Shown: positions 1-6,681 of the stretch, piece by piece | Numbering within the stretch: the first letter of the stretch is position 1 | Layout: each line of letters opens with the position of its first letter | NCBI GenBank assembly: GCA_003133265.1 | Contig: PKWQ01000180.1 | Coordinates: 1-7,624 of the forward strand | From: Acetobacteraceae bacterium | GTDB lineage: Bacteria > Pseudomonadota > Alphaproteobacteria > Acetobacterales > Acetobacteraceae | Length of the DNA: 7,624 nucleotides | Direction: 5' to 3' | Made by a program: the position numbers and the translations under genes | Notes under the pieces: generated by a model | Seen by the model: the letters and a program-made list of their open reading frames with translations, nothing else | Database searches by the model: none | Told to the model about the DNA's origin: nothing

Positions 1-1013
1 AGCACCAGGAACAGCGCCAGGATCACGCCCAGATGGATGGCCAGCACGATGCCCATCCCGTCGGTGGCGCGCAGCACCAGCAGCACCAGCCCGGTCCAGG
101 CCGCCAGCGCCAGCAGCACCAGCATCGCCACATCCATGCCGAGCAGCTTGCGCGCCTGCGGCATCGGATCCTCGACCAGCTTGGTCACGAACAGGCCGAC
201 GGTGCCGATCAGCAGCCCGATCCCGCCCAGCGTGCCCAGCACCACCGGCCAGCTCAGTAGCGGGTACGGCGCCACGAGGCCGAGGAAATGGTGGTAGACC
301 GTGCCGACCACCGTCGCGGCGAAGCAGAGCATGAAGCCGTAGAACATCGCGTGATGCAGCCAGCGGCGCGTCATCGAGAAGCTCTCGTCGCGGGTGTTGC
401 AGCCGTCGCCGCCGCCGCCGAGATTGCGCAGCGTCAGGACATCGCGCAGCGCCTCCCATATCGAGCGCACGCCGACGCCGGAGCCGCCGGCATCGCGCCA
501 GAAATTGCGTGCCCCCATGAACAGCGCGACCAGCGCGAAGCCGAAGGTCAGCACCCCGGCCCACAGCATCACCGGCAGCGGGATCACCGCATAGAACGCG
601 CCCGGCGCCACCGGATGGGCGGCGAACAGCACCCCGGACGATTGCAGCGCGCTCGCCAGGATCAGCACCAGCGCGATGGAGGCCGCCGCCGTCAGCGACA
701 CCACCAGGCCGTTGCGCTGGAACAGGCCGGCGAGCGGCTTCGGCCAGGCATATTCCTCGTAGGTTTCCGCCCGCACTTCCGCCAGCGCCTGCGGCACGTT
801 GACGCCGAACTGGTGCGGCGGGGCGTACTGGCAGGCATGGAAGCAGGCGCGGCAGGAATGGCAGAGATTGGCCAGGTAGCTCAGGTCAGCGTTGTTGAAA
901 TCCCGGCGCAGTTCCATCGCCGGGAACACCGCGCAGAAGCCCTCGCAATAGCGGCAGCCATTGCAGATCTCCATGAACCGGCGGGCATCGGCAACCGCCT
1001 CAGTTTCGCGCAT
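1..1013 (-). CDS. tcuB: TcuB-type membrane iron-sulfur protein, C-terminus cut by window edge
   Basis: Likely partner of TcuA. In the Salmonella system TcuB reoxidises the reduced flavin of tricarballylate dehydrogenase and passes the electrons to the membrane quinone pool. The visible 337 residues start with two 4Fe-4S motifs of the form CxxCxxCxxxC, at Cys17/20/23/27 and Cys51/54/57/61, like a bacterial ferredoxin. Several hydrophobic membrane segments follow (about 102-123, 142-166, then four more), with a glycine-rich GGGGDGCN stretch and a His-His pair at the start of the third segment, as in the TcuB/CitB family. The ATG at 1011-1013 lies inside the end of tcuA (14-base overlap), so the two are very probably translationally coupled. 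No stop is reached before base 1. By comparison with family length (about 380 residues, from memory) some 40-50 residues are missing. The family call is firm; the exact electron donor depends on what TcuA really oxidises. Confidence 0.9.
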   Translation of the reverse strand, partial: MRETEAVADARRFMEICNGCRYCEGFCAVFPAMELRRDFNNADLSYLANLCHSCRACFHACQYAPPHQFGVNVPQALAEVRAETYEEYAWPKPLAGLFQRNGLVVSLTAAASIALVLILASALQSSGVLFAAHPVAPGAFYAVIPLPVMLWAGVLTFGFALVALFMGARNFWRDAGGSGVGVRSIWEALRDVLTLRNLGGGGDGCNTRDESFSMTRRWLHHAMFYGFMLCFAATVVGTVYHHFLGLVAPYPLLSWPVVLGTLGGIGLLIGTVGLFVTKLVEDPMPQARKLLGMDVAMLVLLALAAWTGLVLLVLRATDGMGIVLAIHLGVILALFLV

Positions 1014-2397
1014 GCTTCGCCGCCTCCTGCCCCGCGATGCGGCCGAACACCGTGCCGATCGTCATGCCGAATCCCGCCAGATAGCCCTTGCCCAGGATGT
1101 TGCCCGCCATGATCTCGCCGGAGGCGAACAGATTGCCGGAGGGGCGGCCGTCCTCCATCAGCACCTGCGCCTGCTCGTTCACCCGTACCCCCAGATAGGT
1201 GAAGGTGATGCCGGGGCGCAGCGGGTAGCCGTAGTAAGGCGGCTTGTCGATCGGCCGCGCCCAGTGCGTCTTCGGCGGGCTGATGCCCTCGGTCACGCAA
1301 TCGTCGAGCTTGCCGGGATCGAACGTCCCGGTTCGCACCGCCGCGTTGTAGCGCGCCACGGTGGCCTCGACCTTGGCGGGATCGGTGCCGAGCTTCTGCG
1401 CCAGCTCGCCCAGCGTGTTGGCCTTCATCGCCGGATAGATCGAGGGCATGAACATCTCGACGCTTTTCTGGTCGAAGATCGAGTAGGCGATCTGGTCGGG
1501 CTGCTGGGCGATCAGCCGGCCCCAGATGGCGTAGCGCTTGGGCCAGAAATCCTCGCCCTCGTCGTAGAAGCGGTCGCCGTCGCGGTTCACCACGATGCTG
1601 AACGGCACGCTGTCCAGCCGGGTGGCGATGCCGCCGTCGAACTTCGGCGCGCGGGCATCCAGCGCCACCGCGTGGAACTGCGTCGCGTCCCCGACCGGGG
1701 CCACGCCCTGGTCCAGCAGGTTCTTCAGCACCCGCCCGCGCGCATAGGGCGTGCCACGGATCACGAAATTATCGACCGCGTCGCCCCAGTAGCGGCGCAT
1801 CCAGTCCAGATTGGCCTGGAACCCGCCGCAGGCGACGACCACGCTCTTGGCGCGCACGGTTTCGGGGAATCCGCGAAAGGTGATGTCGGCGGAGCGGACG
1901 AAGCCGTCCTGCACATGCAGGGCCTGCACCTCCGAGTCGTACAGGATCTGCACGCCGAGGCGTTCGGCGGTCAGGTAGTAGGCATTCAGCAGCGCCTTGC
2001 CGCCACCCAGGAAGAAGGCGTTGGTGCGCGACAGGCTGAGCGTGCCGGTGAGCGATGGCTGGAACCGCACGCCGGATTGCTGCATCCAGCCGAACACGCC
2101 CGAGGATGCGCGGATCGTCATGCGCGCCAGCTTCTCGTCGGTGTTGCCGCCGGTGACGCGCTTCAGATCGTCCCAGTATTCTTCTTCCAGATAGGCATCG
2201 GTCAGGACGGAGGTGGGCTGTTCGTGCATGGCGCGGAAGTTGCGCGTATGGCGGCTGTTGCCGCCACGAAACGCCCGCGGCGCGTGCTCCAGCAGCAGCA
2301 CGCTGGCGCCTGCCTCCCGCGCGGTGACGGCGGCGCACAGCGCGGCGTTGCCCCCGCCCACCACCAGCACATCCCAGGTCCGGTTGAAATCGATCAT
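1000..2397 (-). CDS. tcuA: FAD-dependent tricarballylate dehydrogenase-type flavoprotein (TcuA family)
   Basis: Flavoprotein of the fumarate reductase/succinate dehydrogenase superfamily (FAD_binding_2). TcuA of Salmonella oxidises tricarballylate to cis-aconitate, which enters the TCA cycle. The 465-residue protein opens with a Rossmann FAD-binding motif, DVLVVGGGNAALCAA (residues 9-23), then the acidic Glu37 ending the second strand and the family-typical RGGNSRHTRN (44-53). The central part has LSRTNAFFLGGGKALLNAYY near residue 130-150 (substrate-capping region), and the last 30 residues carry GKGYLAGFGMTIGTVFGRIAG, the C-terminal FAD-binding end. No signal peptide is visible, so it is cytoplasmic. 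The ATG at 2397 was chosen because GAAGG lies 7 bases upstream and the FAD motif begins at the usual distance; a GTG directly before it is possible. The frame stays open to 2589, but that extension would cover the divergent promoter region and the start of the opposite gene. Related oxidases act on other substrates, so tricarballylate is the best guess rather than proven. Confidence 0.9.
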   Translation of the reverse strand: MIDFNRTWDVLVVGGGNAALCAAVTAREAGASVLLLEHAPRAFRGGNSRHTRNFRAMHEQPTSVLTDAYLEEEYWDDLKRVTGGNTDEKLARMTIRASSGVFGWMQQSGVRFQPSLTGTLSLSRTNAFFLGGGKALLNAYYLTAERLGVQILYDSEVQALHVQDGFVRSADITFRGFPETVRAKSVVVACGGFQANLDWMRRYWGDAVDNFVIRGTPYARGRVLKNLLDQGVAPVGDATQFHAVALDARAPKFDGGIATRLDSVPFSIVVNRDGDRFYDEGEDFWPKRYAIWGRLIAQQPDQIAYSIFDQKSVEMFMPSIYPAMKANTLGELAQKLGTDPAKVEATVARYNAAVRTGTFDPGKLDDCVTEGISPPKTHWARPIDKPPYYGYPLRPGITFTYLGVRVNEQAQVLMEDGRPSGNLFASGEIMAGNILGKGYLAGFGMTIGTVFGRIAGQEAAKHARN

Positions 2398-2427
2398 CAC
2401 GGTGCCTTCGCCGATTCCCGATCTGCC

Positions 2428-2456
2428 CGTATACGAACGCATCGTTCCCCGTGCAA
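2428..2456 (-). promoter_or_regulatory. Putative sigma-70-type promoter of tcuAB
   Basis: On the minus strand, TTGCAC (2456-2451) and TATACG (2433-2428) are separated by exactly 17 bases. The -10 matches the consensus at four of six positions and the -35 at three of six. Transcription would start near 2421, leaving a leader of about 25 bases before the tcuA ATG and containing its GAAGG ribosome site. The -10 sits in the perfect palindrome CGTATACG (2428-2435), so a -10-like TATACG also reads on the plus strand, though without a good -35 at the right distance. Found by eye only. Confidence 0.4.
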
Positions 2457-2485
2457 CCCGCCCCCGGCTTTTCGTCGCGGGGTTT

Positions 2486-2522
2486 CTGTCGCAGAGTGGG
2501 CCGACAGGCTGGGCCGACAGCC
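2486..2522. repeat. Direct and inverted repeats in the divergent intergenic region, possible operator
   Basis: TGGGCCGACAG occurs twice, at 2497-2507 and 2510-2520, with a 13-base period. The inverse half-site CTGTCG lies at 2486-2491 and pairs with CGACAG at 2502-2507. A second small hairpin, GGCTG (2507-2511) with CAGCC (2518-2522), overlaps the second copy. The group lies just upstream of the ribosome site of the TPP-enzyme gene and about 40 bases beyond the -35 of the tcuA promoter, a natural place for a regulator controlling both operons. The repeat is seen directly; the regulatory role is inferred, and in such GC-rich DNA chance remains possible. Confidence 0.4.
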
Positions 2523-2538
2523 CGATCAGGAGTGAGCC

Positions 2539-3090
2539 ATGACGACGGATACCGATCCCCAACGCGCCGAGGCCCTGCGTCCCTGGCACGAGATCGTGCG
2601 CGACGCGCTGAAGGCGAACGACGTGCGGCTGATCACCTTCGTGCCCGACAACGTGCTGCGCCCGTTGATCGAGGCGGTGCAGGCCGACCCGTTCTTCACC
2701 GTGTTCTCCACCACGCGGGAGGAGGAAGCGGTGGGCATCGTCTCCGGCGCCTGGATGGCGGGCATGCGCGGCATCGTGCTGATGCAGACCAGCGGCTTCG
2801 CCACCCTGGCGAACGTGCTCGCCTCGCTGGCGGTGCCGTTCCAGATCCCGGTGATGATGATGGTTTCAGAGCGTGGCACGCTGGGGGAATTCAATATCGG
2901 CCAGGCGCTGGTGGCGCGCACGATGCGCCCGGTGCTGGACTGCCTGGCGATCGAGCACCACACCCTGTCGCGGCTGGACGAGGTGGAATTCATCGTCGAC
3001 CGCTCCATCCGCCAGGCGGTGGCCACCCAGGCGCCGGTCACCTTCATCCTCTCGCCGCTGCTGACCGGCGGCAAGGTATTCCAGAAATGA
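2539..3090 (+). CDS. TPP-dependent 2-oxoacid decarboxylase, alpha subunit (sulfopyruvate/phosphonopyruvate decarboxylase type)
   Basis: A 183-residue protein corresponding to the N-terminal (PYR) domain of TPP enzymes, encoded alone as in the alpha subunit ComD of split sulfopyruvate decarboxylase. Visible marks are FVPDNVLRPL (34-43) and the TTREEEAVGIVSGAWMAG stretch (58-75), where one of Glu61-63 should be the glutamate that activates the TPP aminopyrimidine ring. Alone it cannot hold the cofactor diphosphate; the next gene supplies that domain. A strong AGGAG (2528-2532) lies 6 bases before the ATG, fixing the start. It is the first gene of the rightward operon, and its stop overlaps the next start as ATGA. 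The paired enzyme should release CO2 from a 2-oxo acid to leave an aldehyde. Sulfopyruvate and phosphonopyruvate are the known substrates of close families, but neither is supported by the neighbours, so no gene symbol is given. Confidence 0.85.
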   Translation: MTTDTDPQRAEALRPWHEIVRDALKANDVRLITFVPDNVLRPLIEAVQADPFFTVFSTTREEEAVGIVSGAWMAGMRGIVLMQTSGFATLANVLASLAVPFQIPVMMMVSERGTLGEFNIGQALVARTMRPVLDCLAIEHHTLSRLDEVEFIVDRSIRQAVATQAPVTFILSPLLTGGKVFQK

Positions 3091-3713
3091 GCAGCTCCAT
3101 GTCGCAGACCGCGAATACCCCGCTGGTGCGGGATCAGGCCAAGGTGATGAACCGGTTCGATCTCATTTCCCGCATGGTGAAGAAGCTTCACCGCGACGAG
3201 GCGGTGATCGGCGGCATCGGCTACAGCAATTTCGACCTGTGGGCCGCCGGCCGCCGGCCGCAGAATTTCTACATGCTGGGCAGCATGGGGCTGGCCGCGC
3301 CGATCGCGCTCGGCGTCGCCATCGCCCAGCCGGAGCGCAAGACCATCGCGCTGGAAGGCGACGGCTCGATCCTGATGCAGGTCGGCGCTCTGGCCACTAT
3401 CGCCGCGCGCAAGCAGAAGAACCTGATCGTCGTCATCCTGGACAACGGCGCCTACCAGATCACCGGCGGACAGGTCGCGGCCACCGGGCTCGGCGCCGAC
3501 ATCGTGGCGATGGCACGCGGCGCGGGCATCGGGCAGAGCATGTGGGCGGCGGACGAGAGCCATTTCGACGAGCTGATCGACCGCGCCCTGGCCGAGGACG
3601 GGCCGTGGCTGATCGGCTGCCGGATCGACACCTCCAAGCCGGTGGACACCACCGAGCGCGATCCGGCGCAGATCCGCGACCGGTTCATGCGCGGCCTGGG
3701 GGTAAAGAAATAG
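3087..3713 (+). CDS. TPP-dependent 2-oxoacid decarboxylase, beta subunit (TPP/Mg-binding domain)
   Basis: A 208-residue protein matching the C-terminal TPP-binding (PP) domain, like ComE of sulfopyruvate decarboxylase. It carries MLGSMGLAAPIALG (63-76) and the TPP/Mg motif beginning EGDGS (90-94) and ending LDNGAYQITGGQ (118-129); Asp92 and Asn120 are the expected magnesium ligands. It should pair with the preceding alpha subunit, with active sites formed at the interface. The ATG at 3087 overlaps the alpha stop by four bases (ATGA), which indicates translational coupling. In-frame ATGs at 3099 and 3147 are alternatives, and the first 20 or so residues look like a poorly conserved extension; the core begins near NRFDLISRMV (22-31). 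The next gene, an ABC binding protein, begins after a gap of about 90 bases. The enzyme class is clear; the substrate is not. Confidence 0.86.
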   Translation: MSSSMSQTANTPLVRDQAKVMNRFDLISRMVKKLHRDEAVIGGIGYSNFDLWAAGRRPQNFYMLGSMGLAAPIALGVAIAQPERKTIALEGDGSILMQVGALATIAARKQKNLIVVILDNGAYQITGGQVAATGLGADIVAMARGAGIGQSMWAADESHFDELIDRALAEDGPWLIGCRIDTSKPVDTTERDPAQIRDRFMRGLGVKK

Positions 3714-3732
3714 GCAGCCGGGGCGGGCTGCC
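3713..3732 (+). terminator. GC-rich hairpin after the decarboxylase genes, weak terminator or mRNA-processing element
   Basis: GGCAGCC (3713-3719) and GGCTGCC (3726-3732) form a perfect 7-base-pair stem with a 6-base loop, beginning at the last base of the beta-subunit stop codon. No T-run follows, so it is not a classical intrinsic terminator. It could attenuate transcription into the transporter genes or stabilise the upstream mRNA end. Confidence 0.35.
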
Positions 3733-3744
3733 GCCCAGACAGCC

Positions 3745-3773
3745 TTGACCCGGCGGAAGGCTCGGCCTTAGTT
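3745..3773 (+). promoter_or_regulatory. Possible weak promoter before the ABC transporter genes
   Basis: TTGACC (3745-3750) is a good -35 match (five of six to TTGACA). The -10 region 16-17 bases downstream, around CTTAGTT (3767-3773), is poor. It lies in the only sizeable gap of the rightward operon, just after the hairpin, so the transporter could have its own start site as well as readthrough. Weak evidence. Confidence 0.25.
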
Positions 3774-3795
3774 TCCCCCCAACGAAAATATGTTC

Positions 3796-3802
3796 GGGGG
3801 AG
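3796..3802 (+). promoter_or_regulatory. Ribosome binding site that decides the binding-protein start
   Basis: GGGGGAG ends one base before an ATG at 3804 and seven bases before a second in-frame ATG at 3810. Only the latter has normal spacing, so 3810 is preferred. Confidence 0.55.
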
Positions 3803-3809
3803 AATGTCG

Positions 3810-4913
3810 ATGTTGCGCACGATTCGCGTCGGCCTAGCAGCGCTTGCCGTCAGCCTTGCCGCGAGTGGCGGCGCGATGGCGGAGACCATCCGCTTCGGCG
3901 CCATCCTGCCGCTGACCGGACCGGGCGCCGTCGTGGGCACCCAGGAGCAGCGCGGCATCCAGTTCGCCATCGACGAGGCGAACGCCAAGGGCGGTATCCT
4001 CGGCAACAAGATCGAGGTGCTGTTCGAGGACAATCAGGCGAAACCGGATCAATCCGTGCTGTCGTTCAACAAGCTGGTCGACCTGCAGCATGTGCCGATG
4101 ATCTTCACCGGCTATTCGGGTCCGACGCTGGCGATGGCGCCGCTGGCCACGCGCAAGAAGGTGCTGATGGTCAATGCCGGCGCGCAGTCCGACAAGCTGG
4201 CTACCGCCTCGCCCTATCTGTTCAATACCCTGCCGACCACCGGCGACGAGGTGTCGGTGATGGCCAAGTACCTGGTCGCCGAGGGCAAGAAGAACGCCGC
4301 CGTCCTGTTCGAGAACGACGCCGCCGGCATCGGCGGGCGCGATGATTTCCGCGACAGCTTCGTCAAGGCCGGCGGCAAGATCCTGGCGGAGGAACCAAGC
4401 CAGTTCGGCCAGACCGACTACCGCCCGGCGTTGCTGAAGCTGGCGGCGGCGAAGCCGGATGTGATGTACGTGGTGATCACCGCCGGCATGCTGCCGCTGG
4501 CGCAGCAGGCCAAGCAGCTCGGCCTGAACTTCACTGTGGCCGGCACGTCGTTCTTCTCCGATCCGGACACCATCGCCGATCCCGCCTCGTCCGGGTTCAT
4601 CCATACCCAGGTGCAGATATCCGCGCCCCCCGCGCTGGCGGCGGCGTTCAAGCAGAAATACAATGCCGACATGGAGTTCTTCGCCAAGCAGTACTACAAC
4701 GCCGCGACGATCATCCTGACCGCGCTGGAAAAGGTGCTGAAGGACAAGAAGCCGGTCAGCGGCGAGAATTTGCGCCAGGCGATCTTCGACGTCCGCAAGT
4801 TCCAGGGGCTGATCCCGATGGAGTTCAAAACCAACACCGCCTCCGTTGCGCTGGACATCAACGTGATGCGCGACGGCAAGGACAACGTGCTGAAGGAAAT
4901 GAAGTCGCAGTAA
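3810..4913 (+). CDS. Periplasmic substrate-binding protein of a LIV-type ABC transporter
   Basis: Captures the ligand in the periplasm and delivers it to the permeases encoded next. The 367-residue precursor has a clear signal peptide (MLRTIR, a hydrophobic core, then AMA before Glu25), giving a mature protein that begins ETIRFGAILPLTGPGAVVG, the usual opening of the Peripla_BP_6/LivK family. GIQFAIDEANAKGGILG and IEVLFEDNQAKPDQSV follow, also typical. The strand and loop GYSGPTLAMAP and then VNAGAQSDKL sit where LIV proteins contact the ligand, but the latter differs from the ATNP-type loop of true Leu/Ile/Val binders. The family also includes binders of amides, urea and aromatic acids, so the fold does not fix the ligand. 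An ATG two codons upstream (3804) is possible but sits too close to the ribosome site. A 31-base gap separates it from livH. Confidence 0.9.
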   Translation: MLRTIRVGLAALAVSLAASGGAMAETIRFGAILPLTGPGAVVGTQEQRGIQFAIDEANAKGGILGNKIEVLFEDNQAKPDQSVLSFNKLVDLQHVPMIFTGYSGPTLAMAPLATRKKVLMVNAGAQSDKLATASPYLFNTLPTTGDEVSVMAKYLVAEGKKNAAVLFENDAAGIGGRDDFRDSFVKAGGKILAEEPSQFGQTDYRPALLKLAAAKPDVMYVVITAGMLPLAQQAKQLGLNFTVAGTSFFSDPDTIADPASSGFIHTQVQISAPPALAAAFKQKYNADMEFFAKQYYNAATIILTALEKVLKDKKPVSGENLRQAIFDVRKFQGLIPMEFKTNTASVALDINVMRDGKDNVLKEMKSQ

Positions 4914-4944
4914 GCCGCAAGCCCGACGGACGGCGCGCCAGCCG

Positions 4945-5805
4945 ATGATCCTGTTACAGTTGCTGATCAACGGCATCGTCACCGGCTGCGCGCTGGGCGT
5001 GGTGGCGATCAGCTTTTCCCTGATCTACTCGACCACCCGCATCTTCCATGTCGCGCATGCCGGGGTCTACACGCTGGCCGGCTACATCGCCTGGTCGCTC
5101 AGTACGCGCGGGGTGCCCAGCGTGCTCTCGCTGCTGGGCGCGGTTGGGGTCTGCGCGGTGGTGGGGGCGCTGATCCAGCATCAGCTGTATCATCGGCTGG
5201 AGCGCCGCCGGGCATCGCATCTGGTGGTGCTGATCGCCTCGCTCGGCACGCTGGCGGTGATGCAGAACCTGATCGCCGGGATCTACACGCCGAACATCCT
5301 GCAGTTCCATATCTCATGGAGCCAGGGGACGATGCGGCTGGGCGGCGTCCTGCTGTCCTACGCGCAGATATTGACCGTGCTGATGGGCATCGCCGCCTAT
5401 GCGGGGATGATGTATTTCGCCCATCGCACCATGCTGGGCAAGCGCATCCGCGCCGTCGCCTCCAACCCGTTCCTGGCCGAGATCACCCGACTGGAGCCGA
5501 AGACCGTCTATGTCATCGTGATCGCCATCGCCTCCGCCATCGTGGCGCTGCCGGGCGTGCTGGTGCCGCTCGATCTCGGGTTGCAGCCTTATGGCGGCAT
5601 AGGGGCGTTGCTGACCGCGACCATCGCCATGATCGCCGGCGGCGTCGGCAGCATCAGCGGCGCGTTCTTCCTCTCGGTCGCCATCGCCGTGGTGCAGAAC
5701 CTGTCGCTGCTGGTGATCCCGGGCGAGTGGAGCATCGGCGTGACGTTCTTTATCTTTGTCATTTTCATGCTGTTCAGGCCGACCGGCCTGTTCACCGCGC
5801 GCTGA
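4945..5805 (+). CDS. livH: LIV-type ABC transporter permease, LivH family
   Basis: One of the two membrane subunits forming the import channel in the inner membrane. The 286-residue protein is mostly hydrophobic, with about eight predicted membrane stretches. The N-terminal LLINGIVTGCALGVVAISFSLIY and the FHVAHAGVYTLAGY region (34-47) are LivH hallmarks. The cytoplasmic coupling loop KRIRAVASNP begins at residue 166 and would dock on an ATPase, and the GGVGSISGAFF motif lies in the C-terminal third. The loop after SNP reads FLAEITRLEP, lacking the glycine common in LivH, and the usual Lys of the KAF-type segment is replaced by Leu (GALLTATIAMIAGG), so this is a diverged member. The ATG at 4945 gives the standard N-terminus, although its ribosome site (GACGGACGG region) is weak. 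The stop is 12 bases before livM. Confidence 0.88.
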   Translation: MILLQLLINGIVTGCALGVVAISFSLIYSTTRIFHVAHAGVYTLAGYIAWSLSTRGVPSVLSLLGAVGVCAVVGALIQHQLYHRLERRRASHLVVLIASLGTLAVMQNLIAGIYTPNILQFHISWSQGTMRLGGVLLSYAQILTVLMGIAAYAGMMYFAHRTMLGKRIRAVASNPFLAEITRLEPKTVYVIVIAIASAIVALPGVLVPLDLGLQPYGGIGALLTATIAMIAGGVGSISGAFFLSVAIAVVQNLSLLVIPGEWSIGVTFFIFVIFMLFRPTGLFTAR

Positions 5806-5817
5806 CAGGGGGAACGC

Positions 5818-6681
5818 ATGGACTTCCTGTACAGCTATCTTGTGCTGGCCGAGATCTATGTGCTGCTCGGCCTGTCGACCAATCTGCTGGTCGGCATCGT
5901 CGGCATCTTCTCGGTCTCCCAGGCCGCCGTGTTCGGTGTCGGCGCCTACATCGTCGCCGCCTGCACCATGAGCGACACGCTCTCGTTCATCCCCGCATTG
6001 GTGCTCGCCGCCGGCTGCGGCGTGGCGCTGAACATCCTGATCACGCTGCCGTCGCTGCGCGTGTCCGGCGATTATTTCGTGGTGACGTCGTTCGGCATCC
6101 AGTTGCTGGCCACCGCGATCTTCACCAACTGGACCGACGGCACCGGGGGCGCCAACGGACTGCCGGGCATCCCGCCGCCCGACATCTTCGGCCTGCCGGT
6201 GGCGGAAACCAGCGAGTTCCTGATGCTGTCGACCGTGGCGCTGGGGCTGGGGTGCCTGTGCTTCTGGCTGGCGATGCGCGCGCCCTACGGGCGACTGCTG
6301 CGCGCGATCCGCGAGGACGAGCTGGCGGTTGCGGCGGCGGGCAAGAACGTGCTGTTCGCCAAGGTCTCCGCCGCCGCCCTGGCCGGCGCGTTCGCCGGAT
6401 CGGCGGGCGGGCTGTATGGCAGCTTCCTCAGTTTCGTCGATCCGTCCTCGTTTGATCTGGATGCCTCGATTCTGCTGCTGACCATGGTGGTGGTCGGCGG
6501 CGCGCGCACGCTGGCCGGTTCGGTCATCGGGCCGTTCGTGCTGCTGGCGCTGCCGCAACTGCTGGCGCTGGTCGATATCCCGACGACGATCGCCGCCGCC
6601 GCGCGGCAGTCGGTCTACGGCCTGCTGCTGATCGCCTTCATGCTATTCCGCCCGCAGGGCCTGGCGGGAGAGAAGTTGTGA
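5818..6681 (+). CDS. livM: LIV-type ABC transporter permease, LivM family
   Basis: Second membrane subunit of the importer, expected to pair with the LivH protein. The 287-residue protein is hydrophobic throughout. Family marks are GLSTNLLVGIVGIFSVSQAAVFGVGAYIVA near residues 18-47, SGDYFVVTSFGIQLL in the first half, and the coupling loop APYGRLLRAIREDELAVAAAG, with RAIREDELA at 162-170. VVGGARTLAGSVIGP and the MLFRPQGL end follow, all as in LivM. A strong AGGGGGA (5807-5813) precedes the ATG by four bases. The length suits the shorter LivM form without the extra N-terminal segments of the Escherichia coli protein. Its last codons overlap the livG start as GTGA. Confidence 0.9.
   Translation: MDFLYSYLVLAEIYVLLGLSTNLLVGIVGIFSVSQAAVFGVGAYIVAACTMSDTLSFIPALVLAAGCGVALNILITLPSLRVSGDYFVVTSFGIQLLATAIFTNWTDGTGGANGLPGIPPPDIFGLPVAETSEFLMLSTVALGLGCLCFWLAMRAPYGRLLRAIREDELAVAAAGKNVLFAKVSAAALAGAFAGSAGGLYGSFLSFVDPSSFDLDASILLLTMVVVGGARTLAGSVIGPFVLLALPQLLALVDIPTTIAAAARQSVYGLLLIAFMLFRPQGLAGEKL

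Noticed and set aside
408..420. GCC-repeat tract resembling a microsatellite
   Set aside because: It encodes the conserved glycine run of TcuB (GGGG before DGCN) and is explained by coding constraint.
288..2535. Long open frames on the plus strand opposite tcuB and tcuA
   Set aside because: They are rich in Arg, Ala, His and Gln with no domain, overlap well-recognised genes on the other strand, and are the usual shadow frames of GC-rich coding DNA.
2398..2589. N-terminal extension of tcuA in the same open frame
   Set aside because: It would precede the FAD motif with unrelated sequence, cover the divergent promoter region and overlap the opposite gene; the ATG at 2397 has a ribosome site and the family-typical start.
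2451..3713. Single long plus-strand frame reaching the end of the beta subunit, suggesting a fused protein
   Set aside because: Upstream of 3087 this frame is out of register with the real alpha-subunit frame and gives no recognisable protein; the two subunits are separate genes with an ATGA overlap.
3834..4982. Long minus-strand frame opposite the binding-protein gene
   Set aside because: Shadow of a clear gene; His/Arg/Gln-rich translation without motifs.
5314..6558. Long frames on both strands inside livH and livM
   Set aside because: Low-complexity Arg/Ala/Gly/Gln translations; the permease frames have unmistakable family motifs and membrane segments.
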